Assembly: GCA_944381405.1 (NCBI GenBank)
Contig: CALWLA010000005.1
Span: 1 to 64,000, forward strand
Origin: an uncultured Lachnospiraceae bacterium
GTDB taxonomy: Bacteria; Bacillota; Clostridia; Lachnospirales; Lachnospiraceae
DNA: 64,000 nt
Reading direction: 5' to 3'
The notes beneath the pieces were generated by a model. The model had not been told where the DNA came from, searched no databases, and saw only the letters and a list, made by a program, of their open reading frames with translations. This document shows, piece by piece, positions 58,465 to 64,000 of this stretch. The translations under genes were made by a program, and so were the position numbers. Each line of letters begins with the position of its first letter. Position 1 is the stretch's first letter.

Positions 58465-59475
58465 ATGGCACTTTTCGAAGGTTACGAGAGAAGAATCAAT
58501 AAGATCAACGAAGTCCTTAACTCATACGGAATTAAGGATATCGAAGAAGCAAGAAAGATCACCGAGGACGCCGGACTGGATGTTTACAGCATGGTAAAGG
58601 GCGTACAGCCCATCTGCTTTGAGAACGCCTGCTGGGCATATATCACCGGCGCAGCCATCGCCATCAAGAAGAACTGCAGAAACGCAGCGGACGCAGCGGC
58701 AGCCATCGGCGAGGGCCTGCAGGCCTTCTGCATCCCGGGCTCTGTAGCGGACAACCGTAAGGTCGGTCTTGGCCATGGAAACCTGGGCAAGATGCTCCTT
58801 TCCGAGGAGACCGAGTGCTTCTGCTTCCTGGCAGGACATGAGTCCTTTGCAGCGGCTGAGGGCGCTATCGGTATCGCCAACAATGCAAACAAGGTTCGCC
58901 AGAAGCCCCTCCGGGTCATCCTGAACGGCCTTGGCAAGGATGCGGCAGTGATCATTTCCCGTATCAACGGTTTCACCTCTGTTGAGACAGAGTACGATCC
59001 TTATACCAATACGGTAAAGGAAGTCTCCAGAAAGGCTTACTCCAACGGACCGAGAGCAAAGGTAAACTGCTACGGCGCAAATTCCGTTTCCGAGGGCGTA
59101 GCCATCATGTGGAAGGAGAACGTAGACGTTTCCATCACCGGAAACTCCACCAACCCCACCCGTTTCCAGCATCCGGTAGCAGGTACCTACAAGAAGGAGC
59201 GGCTTGAGGCAGGAAAGAAGTATTTCTCCGTTGCATCCGGCGGCGGCACCGGACGTACCCTGCATCCAGACAACATGGCAGCAGGCCCCGCTTCCTACGG
59301 CATGACCGATACCCTGGGACGCATGCACTCTGACGCGCAGTTTGCAGGCTCCTCCTCTGTGCCGGCCCATGTAGAGATGATGGGACTGATCGGCATGGGC
59401 AACAATCCCATGGTCGGAGCGACCGTTGCGGTTGCAGTAGCGGTACAGGAAGCTGCACAGAATGGGAAGTTCTAA
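58465..59475 (+). CDS. GGGtGRT protein of unknown function
   Basis: 336 residues, soluble, no signal peptide. Named from its motif, seen here as VASGGGTGRTLHPDNMAA (about 255-272). Other striking blocks: QPICFENACWAYITGAAIA, GSVADNRKVGLGHGNLGKML, GHESFAAAEGAIGIANNANKVR and a Gly/Ala/Met-rich end (MGLIGMGNNPMVGATVAVAVAV). Cysteines in CFENAC, NCRN, FCIPG and ECFCF could bind a metal or cluster. Its partner is the NifU-like scaffold upstream, so cluster handling is a reasonable guess, not shown. Codon use is mixed with CGT arginine codons, hinting at high expression. A terminator follows. Confidence 0.85.
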   Translation: MALFEGYERRINKINEVLNSYGIKDIEEARKITEDAGLDVYSMVKGVQPICFENACWAYITGAAIAIKKNCRNAADAAAAIGEGLQAFCIPGSVADNRKVGLGHGNLGKMLLSEETECFCFLAGHESFAAAEGAIGIANNANKVRQKPLRVILNGLGKDAAVIISRINGFTSVETEYDPYTNTVKEVSRKAYSNGPRAKVNCYGANSVSEGVAIMWKENVDVSITGNSTNPTRFQHPVAGTYKKERLEAGKKYFSVASGGGTGRTLHPDNMAAGPASYGMTDTLGRMHSDAQFAGSSSVPAHVEMMGLIGMGNNPMVGATVAVAVAVQEAAQNGKF

Positions 59476-59505
59476 GGACTGACCTTCATCTGATTTCGTA
59501 AAAAC

Positions 59506-59558
59506 AAGTTAGACACGTTATTCTGAGAAAAATGCTCAGGACGTGTCTAACTTTTTTT
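59506..59558 (+). terminator. Intrinsic terminator after GGGtGRT gene
   Basis: AAGTTAGACACG (59506-59517) pairs with CGTGTCTAACTT (59542-59553), then a run of Ts. Confidence 0.85.
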
Positions 59559-59592
59559 ATTTTATAACGAGAGCAATCAATAAAAAGACTTG

Positions 59593-59637
59593 ATTTTCAC
59601 CTCTTAGTATCGCTTAATGATACTAAGAGGTGAAAAT
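59593..59637. repeat. 19-bp perfect inverted repeat upstream of hicB-like gene
   Basis: Arms 59593-59611 and 59619-59637 are perfectly complementary with a 7-base loop (GCTTAAT). The arms contain CACCTCTTAGTATC. It lies between the previous terminator and a HicB-like gene and is followed by ATGATAAAATATTCC, a possible 12-codon ORF. Confidence 0.85.
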
Positions 59638-59733
59638 ATGATAAAATATTCCAAGAAAAACACTCGACAGCGTTGAAAGACAGTCGGGGTTACTATTCCG
59701 GTAACTCTGGCCCTTTCGGCAAAGGAGGCAGAT

Positions 59734-60015
59734 ATGGAAAAGAAGGACAGATATTTTTATCCGGCGGTATTCAGCTATGAGGAGGGGCAGGAAATAGCGG
59801 TTGTATTTCCTGATCTGGATGTAGCAACAAGCGGCGTTGATGATGACGACGCGCTGATCTCTGCCAGAGAGCTTCTCGGAATAACGCTTTATGGCATGGA
59901 AGAGGACGGAGAGGATATCCCGGTCCCGTCACCGCTGAAGAATATAATCCCAAACCAGAACGAACGGGTTGTCCTTGTGGATGTCTATATGCCTGCAATC
60001 AGGCGGCTGGCGTGA
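59734..60015 (+). CDS. HicB-like antitoxin, without HicA
   Basis: 93 residues. HicB-type partial RNase H fold: YFYPAVFSYEEGQEIAVVFPDL, then ATSGVDDDDALISARELLG and PVPSPLKNI. HicB normally neutralises and regulates the HicA RNase toxin encoded just upstream or downstream. Here there is no HicA ORF on either side: upstream is a long inverted repeat and about 90 non-coding bases; downstream is a terminator. So it is an orphan, or HicA has been lost. AAAGGAGG ribosome binding site. Confidence 0.85.
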   Translation: MEKKDRYFYPAVFSYEEGQEIAVVFPDLDVATSGVDDDDALISARELLGITLYGMEEDGEDIPVPSPLKNIIPNQNERVVLVDVYMPAIRRLA

Positions 60016-60026
60016 GCCCTAAACGG

Positions 60027-60083
60027 AAAAGGAGCGTTGCTTCATAGATGGATTGCTCATCTATTCGGCAACGCTCCTTTTTA
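60027..60083 (+). terminator. Intrinsic terminator after hicB-like gene
   Basis: AAAAGGAGCGTTGC (60027-60040) pairs with GCAACGCTCCTTTTT (60068-60082). Confidence 0.85.
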
Positions 60084-60171
60084 ATCGCTCGTTGTTTCTA
60101 GTCTGTCTTTGCCTGCGGCCCCAAAAGGCCCTGATCTATCATAAAAAGAAAAGCAGCTAGTGTCTGATTGA

Positions 60172-60369
60172 TTATAACTTGGTTACATTAGCAGCCTGCG
60201 GTCCCTTAGCACCCTCGATCACATCGAACTCGACCTCCTGGCCCTCGTCGAGGGTCTTGAAGCCTTCCATGTTCAGACCGGAGTAGTGTACGAATACGTC
60301 CTTGCCGTTTTCGTCGCAGATGAATCCGTAACCCTTCTGGTTGTTGAACCACTTAACTTTTCCCTTCAT
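60172..60369 (-). CDS. csp: Cold-shock protein (CspA family)
   Basis: 65 residues, one cold-shock domain binding single-stranded RNA and [20 protein letters not shown] carries RNP1 and [11 protein letters not shown]2. The start at 60369 is fixed by AGGAGGA; the longer frame is leader sequence. The promoter lies at 60484-60512, giving a leader of about 108 bases, typical of temperature-controlled csp mRNAs. Stop at 60172; no clear terminator hairpin seen just after. Confidence 0.96.
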   Translation of the reverse strand: MKGKVKWFNNQKGYGFICDENGKDVFVHYSGLNMEGFKTLDEGQEVEFDVIEGAKGPQAANVTKL

Positions 60370-60483
60370 ATAATTCCTCCTAAATGAATTGCGCGGGATA
60401 CTGCCCGCACCACAGTTGTGAAACGGAAACCGGGTGTTCCGGCTTCCCTGCAAGTAACTGCCATATTCTCATACAGCAAAAGA

Positions 60484-60512
60484 AATCTATCACCAAAGCG
60501 ACAAGGTGTCAA
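60484..60512 (-). promoter_or_regulatory. Promoter of cold-shock gene
   Basis: On the minus strand TTGACA (60512-60507), a 17-bp spacer and TAGATT (60489-60484). Confidence 0.75.
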
Positions 60513-60566
60513 TAGGATTTCGCAAAATTGGGTGGGTAAAATGAATATTTTTTCAAAAATCCCGCC

Positions 60567-60595
60567 TTTTCAGGTAGACTGGCGTGTGCTAAAAT
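60567..60595 (+). promoter_or_regulatory. Extended -10 promoter of Gx transporter-galT unit
   Basis: TTTTCA (60567-60572), a 17-bp spacer and TAAAAT (60590-60595) with TG one base upstream. Confidence 0.55.
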
Positions 60596-60644
60596 AAATA
60601 ATGCTTATACCATTGTAATCCTATAGGATAAAGAGGGTCGGGGA

Positions 60645-61178
60645 ATGAAGGAACGGGTTCCGGCAGGAAGAATAGCCGCATATGGACTGCTGCTGGCGCT
60701 GTCTCTGGTGCTCTCCTATGTGGAGATGCTGATTCCCTTTACTTTCGGCATTCCGGGAGCCAAGCTGGGACTGGCAAATCTCACCACCATGACGGCGCTT
60801 TACGCCCTTGGCGGGAGGCAGGCCCTTTGGATCGGGCTCTTGCGGATCCTGCTGTGGGGATTTACCTTCGGCAGTCCCTTTACCATGCTGTATTCTGTCT
60901 GCGGGTTTGGCCTGAGCCTTGCGGGCATGACGCTTTTGAAAAAAACAGGAGCCTTTGGGATAACCGGCGTCAGCGCAGCGGGAGGCGTGCTCCACAATCT
61001 GGGGCAGCTCATATGCGCGGCGGTCCTGGTAAAGTCGCCCTATGTGTTTACCTATTTTCCGGCGCTTTTTGCAGCCGGTACGGCGGCGGGGATCCTCATC
61101 GGCCTTTTGGGGGGCCAGCTGGTGAAACGGCTGCAAAGGCCCATGCAAAGGCTTATGGATCGATCACGAATATCATGA
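60645..61178 (+). CDS. Gx transporter family membrane protein (HepS/ECF-like)
   Basis: 177 residues, five to six membrane segments. LALSLVLSYVEMLIPFTFGI, GAKLGLANLTTMTALYALG and SPFTMLYSVCGFGLSLAGM fit the Gx family, often annotated as heptaprenyl diphosphate synthase component I but structurally resembling ECF transporter S components. Substrate unknown. It is followed 16 bases later by galT with its own strong ribosome binding site; a functional link is uncertain. Confidence 0.8.
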   Translation: MKERVPAGRIAAYGLLLALSLVLSYVEMLIPFTFGIPGAKLGLANLTTMTALYALGGRQALWIGLLRILLWGFTFGSPFTMLYSVCGFGLSLAGMTLLKKTGAFGITGVSAAGGVLHNLGQLICAAVLVKSPYVFTYFPALFAAGTAAGILIGLLGGQLVKRLQRPMQRLMDRSRIS

Positions 61179-61194
61179 TTCGGAGGGGAATTTT

Positions 61195-62796
61195 ATGAAT
61201 ATCAATGCTTATGTCAAAAGCCTGGTGGAGTATGGCCTGCAGCAGGGACTGCTGGCGCAGGAGGATGCGGTATATGCCCGCAATCAGATCCTCGCCCGGC
61301 TGGGGCTTTCGGAATATGAGGAGCCTGCGGCAGAGGAGCTCCTGCCCCTGGCAGAAGGAGAGGCGGTGGGCGACAGCCTGGAAAAGATCCTGGCAGGCCT
61401 CTGCGATTTTGCAGCGGAGCAGGGACTTTTGCCTGCGGATACCGTTACCCAGCGGGATCTCTTCGACACCAAGCTGATGAACTGCCTGATGCCAAGGCCC
61501 AGCGAGGTGGTGCAGCGTTTCGAGGCGCTGTATGAGACGGCGGGCCCCAAGGCAGCCACGGACTATTTCTATAAGCTGAGCAAGGACAGCGACTACATCC
61601 GCCGTTACCGGATCAAAAAGGATCTCCGCTGGAAAACGGAGACCCCTTATGGAAAGCTGGATATCACCATCAACCTGAGCAAGCCGGAAAAGGATCCCCG
61701 GGACATTGCAGCGGCCAAAAAGATGAAGCAGTCCGGTTATCCCAAATGCCTGCTGTGCGTGGACAATGTGGGATATGCGGGAAGAAATGACCATCCCGCT
61801 AGGGACAATCACCGGATCATTCCCCTGGAGCTGTTCGGCGAGCCCTGGGGCTTCCAGTACAGCCCCTATGTATACTATAACGAGCACTGCATCGTTTTCA
61901 ATTATGCCCACACGCCCATGAAGATCTCAGACGCCACCTTCCGGAGGCTCTTTGATTTTGTAAAGCGGTTCCCCCATTATATCCTGGGCTCCAATGCGGA
62001 TCTGCCCATCGTAGGCGGCTCCATTCTGACCCATGACCATTTCCAGGGCGGAAGCTACGAGTTCCCCATGGCCCAGGCGCCGGTGGAGCAGGCCTTTGCC
62101 CTGCCGGAGGAATATGCAGGCCTTCAGGCAGGCATCGTCAAATGGCCCCTTTCCGTGCTCCGGATCTCCGGAAAGGATACGGACCTGATCTGCAGCCTTG
62201 CCTCAAAGGTGCTGGCCGCCTGGAGAGGCTATACCGATGAGCAGGCCTTTATCTATGCGGAGACCGAAGGAGAACTCCACAATACCATCACCCCCATCGC
62301 CAGATGCCGGGACGGCGTATATGAGCTGGATCTGGTGCTGCGGAACAATATCACCACGGCAGAGCATCCCATGGGCGTGTTCCATCCCCATGCGGAGCTG
62401 CATCATATCAAAAAGGAAAATATCGGCCTGATCGAGGTCATGGGACTTGCGGTGCTTCCCGCAAGACTGAAGACGGAGATGTCCGGACTTGAGGAAACCA
62501 TTCTGGCGGCCTTTGCGGAAAAAGGAACCGGCGAAGAGGGACTTCAGCTGGCGCTGGAAAGGCTCCGGAAGGATGAAGCTTTGGAAAAACACGCGGACTG
62601 GACGGCGGCATGGCTGCAGGAGGCCCTTCGGGAGGGCCGGGCAGAGGCTTCCTGCCTCGGAGAGACCATCCACCAGGAGGTGGGCAGGGTGTTCTGCAGG
62701 GTGCTGGAGGACGCCGGCGTTTACAAGTGTACGGCAGAAGGCAGAGAGGCTTTTTCAAGATTTCTGGACACGCTGTCCATGAAGCCTCTGAGATAA
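61195..62796 (+). CDS. galT: UDP-glucose-hexose-1-phosphate uridylyltransferase (class II GalT)
   Basis: 533 residues, the longer Firmicutes type. Leloir-pathway enzyme exchanging UMP between UDP-glucose and galactose 1-phosphate. Seen: CLLCVDNVGYAGRNDHPARDNHRIIPLEL, QYSPYVYYNEHCIVF, LPIVGGSILTHDHFQGGSYEF and GVFHPHAELHHIKKENIGLIE. The strong GGAGGGG precedes the ATG. Its last 42 bases overlap, on the opposite strand, the 3' end of the YwaF-like gene. Confidence 0.95.
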   Translation: MNINAYVKSLVEYGLQQGLLAQEDAVYARNQILARLGLSEYEEPAAEELLPLAEGEAVGDSLEKILAGLCDFAAEQGLLPADTVTQRDLFDTKLMNCLMPRPSEVVQRFEALYETAGPKAATDYFYKLSKDSDYIRRYRIKKDLRWKTETPYGKLDITINLSKPEKDPRDIAAAKKMKQSGYPKCLLCVDNVGYAGRNDHPARDNHRIIPLELFGEPWGFQYSPYVYYNEHCIVFNYAHTPMKISDATFRRLFDFVKRFPHYILGSNADLPIVGGSILTHDHFQGGSYEFPMAQAPVEQAFALPEEYAGLQAGIVKWPLSVLRISGKDTDLICSLASKVLAAWRGYTDEQAFIYAETEGELHNTITPIARCRDGVYELDLVLRNNITTAEHPMGVFHPHAELHHIKKENIGLIEVMGLAVLPARLKTEMSGLEETILAAFAEKGTGEEGLQLALERLRKDEALEKHADWTAAWLQEALREGRAEASCLGETIHQEVGRVFCRVLEDAGVYKCTAEGREAFSRFLDTLSMKPLR

Positions 62797-63462
62797 GCGG
62801 GACAGCAGCAGATGGATCAGAAAGGCCCCCAGCAGGATGGCGGCCAGATAGATGAAGATGCCCGGGATGCGGCCCAGAGCCGCGTCGATATCCCGGAAGA
62901 CAGGCTGAGAGCTTAAATGATAGGGAGAGATATAGAACATGTCGCAGTCTCCGTGATCCCGGAGCAGGACGTTGAGCAGCTCTCCCACACCGGCTCCCAG
63001 GAAAAACAAAGGCAGGGTTTTCAGAAATCCTGCCTTTGTGGTATCCGCAGCCCCCATGCGGGCGATCAGAAGGCTCAGGGCGATCAGCAGGATATGCCAG
63101 AGATATCCGTGGAGGGACAGAAAGGGATGTCCCGGATGGAGAAAGCCCTCCGGAACCAGAAGGGCGGCAACGCCTCCCAGCATGCCGAAGTCCATGAGGA
63201 AGGTGGCCGCGGCAGGCAGGAACCACTTAAGGAACCGGCTGCGCCGGATGCGGCCGGCGCTCCCAAGGCTCAAAAGGCCGTAAAGAGGGCACAGATAGAC
63301 CGGCATGGAACAAAGCTGCCAGGGCAGATACCAGACGTTGTAGCGGCGGTCAAAAACCCAGTAATACAGATAGAGCTGCTTCCATGCCTCCATGAAAAAA
63401 AGCAGAAGGCCGATGCCGAGAATGCACAGGCCGCAGGTTTTTTGAGGATCTTTTCCGTTCAT
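62755..63462 (-). CDS. YwaF/TMEM164-like integral membrane protein
   Basis: 235 residues, about seven membrane helices. LPWQLCSMPVYLCPLYGLL, HGYLWHILLIALSLLIARMG and GELLNVLLRDHGDCDMFYISPYHLSSQPVF resemble the TIGR02206/YwaF family. Molecular function unknown. The ATG at 63462 is chosen because upstream in-frame Met codons lie within or above the promoter. The extended -10 (TGC-TATAAT) ends seven bases before this ATG and there is no ribosome binding site, so the mRNA may be leaderless. Convergent overlap of 42 bases with galT. Confidence 0.75.
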   Translation of the reverse strand: MNGKDPQKTCGLCILGIGLLLFFMEAWKQLYLYYWVFDRRYNVWYLPWQLCSMPVYLCPLYGLLSLGSAGRIRRSRFLKWFLPAAATFLMDFGMLGGVAALLVPEGFLHPGHPFLSLHGYLWHILLIALSLLIARMGAADTTKAGFLKTLPLFFLGAGVGELLNVLLRDHGDCDMFYISPYHLSSQPVFRDIDAALGRIPGIFIYLAAILLGAFLIHLLLSRLSQRLHGQRVQKS

Positions 63463-63469
63463 AAGGCCT

Positions 63470-63478
63470 ATTATAGCA
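63470..63478 (-). promoter_or_regulatory. Extended -10 promoter abutting YwaF-like start
   Basis: TGC-TATAAT on the minus strand (TATAAT at 63475-63470), seven bases from the ATG at 63462; the -35 is poor. Confidence 0.6.
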
Positions 63479-63519
63479 GGCTTTTTCCTGGAAAAATGCA
63501 GCAAAAATGAGAAAAATGC

Positions 63520-63547
63520 TTGCTTTTTTTCAAATATGCGCTATAAT
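63520..63547 (+). promoter_or_regulatory. Promoter of ABC substrate-binding protein
   Basis: TTGCTT (63520-63525), a 16-bp spacer and TATAAT (63542-63547). Confidence 0.65.
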
Positions 63548-63579
63548 GTTGGACACAAAGTAATTTTTATGCGAAAAAC

Positions 63580-63595
63580 TTGAATAAATATTCAA
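63580..63595. promoter_or_regulatory. ARG box (ArgR/AhrC operator)
   Basis: TTGAATAAATATTCAA is a perfect palindrome that fits the ARG-box consensus (TGAAT, four A/T, ATTCA). It lies about 25-40 bases downstream of the predicted transcription start, a repressor position. It implies control of the following transporter by arginine. Confidence 0.72.
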
Positions 63596-63633
63596 AACGT
63601 ATATACCGGCAGAGGCCGGAGAGGAGGAAGATT

Positions 63634-64000
63634 ATGAAACTGACAAAGAAAGCAGCGGCAGCAATGCTGGCAATGGCAATGATGGCGTCTCTCGCAGCAT
63701 GCGGAGGCAGCGCAGAGGAGACCACCGCAGCAACAACCACGGCGGCAGCAGCTGAGACGGAGGCTGAAGCAGAGGAGGCTGTAACGGAAGCTGAAACTGA
63801 GGCGGAGACCGAAGGGGAAGCAACTGAGGCGGCAGGCGGCGTGATCGTCATGGGAACCAACGCAGAGTTTGAGCCCTGGGAGTATCACGACGGGGATGCC
63901 ATCGTAGGCATCGACCCGGAGATCGCACAGGCCATCGCGGACAAGCTGGGCATGGAGCTGCAGATCGAGGACATGGCTTTTGACGCCATCATTCCCTCAG
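63634..64000 (+). CDS. Amino-acid ABC transporter substrate-binding lipoprotein (5' part)
   Basis: The gene runs off the window; 122 codons are visible. Signal peptide with lipobox SLAAC (Cys about 25), then a low-complexity Thr/Ala/Glu linker (about 30-68), then the start of a family 3 periplasmic-type binding domain: VIVMGTNAEFEPWEYHDGD, IVGIDPEIAQAIADKLGM and DMAFDAIIPS, as in polar amino acid binding proteins. The ribosome binding site GAGGAGG is strong. The ARG box upstream suggests arginine, ornithine or a related amino acid. Confidence 0.9.
   Translation, partial: MKLTKKAAAAMLAMAMMASLAACGGSAEETTAATTTAAAAETEAEAEEAVTEAETEAETEGEATEAAGGVIVMGTNAEFEPWEYHDGDAIVGIDPEIAQAIADKLGMELQIEDMAFDAIIPS

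Noticed and set aside
1..64000. tRNA or rRNA genes, insertion sequences, prophage or integrase genes.
   Set aside because: I looked for T-loop-like GGTTCGAATCC sequences, rRNA blocks and transposase motifs and saw none; none is reported.

Overview
The window reads as chromosome of an anaerobic, GC-rich Gram-positive clostridium, most likely a gut Lachnospiraceae relative. This is inferred from gene content, not from a marker gene: [FeFe]-hydrogenase maturation genes (hydE, hydF), a flavodiiron/rubredoxin/NADH-rubredoxin reductase fusion, rubrerythrin, a Firmicutes-type class II galT, a preQ1-I riboswitch on queT, LytR-CpsA-Psr proteins and strong AGGAGG ribosome binding sites. I see no rRNA, tRNA, CRISPR array or complete transposon.

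Layout. 1-10.5 kb (+ strand): end of an Orn/Lys/Arg decarboxylase, rubrerythrin, signal peptidase I with a zinc-ribbon insert, a secreted FKBP/trigger-factor-like lipoprotein, a GHMP sugar kinase, an RpiB/LacAB-type isomerase, peptidase T, a SpoVB/MurJ-like flippase and the flavodiiron fusion. 10.6-14.7 kb: a regulator divergent from an M20 amidohydrolase plus MFS exporter operon, with a near-consensus promoter and a perfect 14-bp palindrome between them. 14.7-20.8 kb: a DUF4143 ATPase behind tandem 33-bp repeats, queT with its riboswitch, a PHP histidinol-phosphatase, a PIN-PhoH ATPase and a MATE exporter. 20.9-23 kb: udp-deoB nucleoside salvage. 23-32 kb: envelope polysaccharide genes (two GT2 proteins, a polyprenyl sugar-phosphate transferase, an LCP ligase) and an HtrA protease. 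32.4-39 kb: a lipoprotein, an archaeal-type ornithine-cyclodeaminase-like protein, a BCCT transporter, and a TM1266-hydE-hydF operon behind an attenuator-like leader. 39-41.2 kb: ftsH. 41.3-43.4 kb: an AT-rich island with a candidate structured RNA and two small cell-wall-binding-repeat proteins. 43.5-53 kb: mutS2, an orphan response regulator, thiamine pyrophosphokinase, an rsmH-like gene, an rlmD-like gene, an M20 peptidase, a second LCP protein and an SH3 protein. 53-57.4 kb: a MerR regulator split by an in-frame stop, a cell-wall-binding protein, a MATE exporter and a HAD phosphatase. 57.7-60 kb: an IscU/NifU-like scaffold paired with a GGGtGRT protein, then an orphan HicB. 60-64 kb: a cold-shock protein, a Gx transporter, galT, a YwaF-like membrane protein, and the start of an amino-acid ABC binding protein preceded by a perfect ARG box.

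The points most worth follow-up are the NifU-like/GGGtGRT pair (two conserved genes of unknown joint function), the promoter-to-terminator structured RNA at 41.3 kb, the attenuator-like leader and 52-bp tandem repeat in the hydrogenase-maturation operon, and three genes (lepB, mutS2, ywaF-like) whose promoters sit so close to the start codon that they look leaderless. All promoter, operator and RNA calls come from reading the sequence by eye; no folding, alignment or database search was run.
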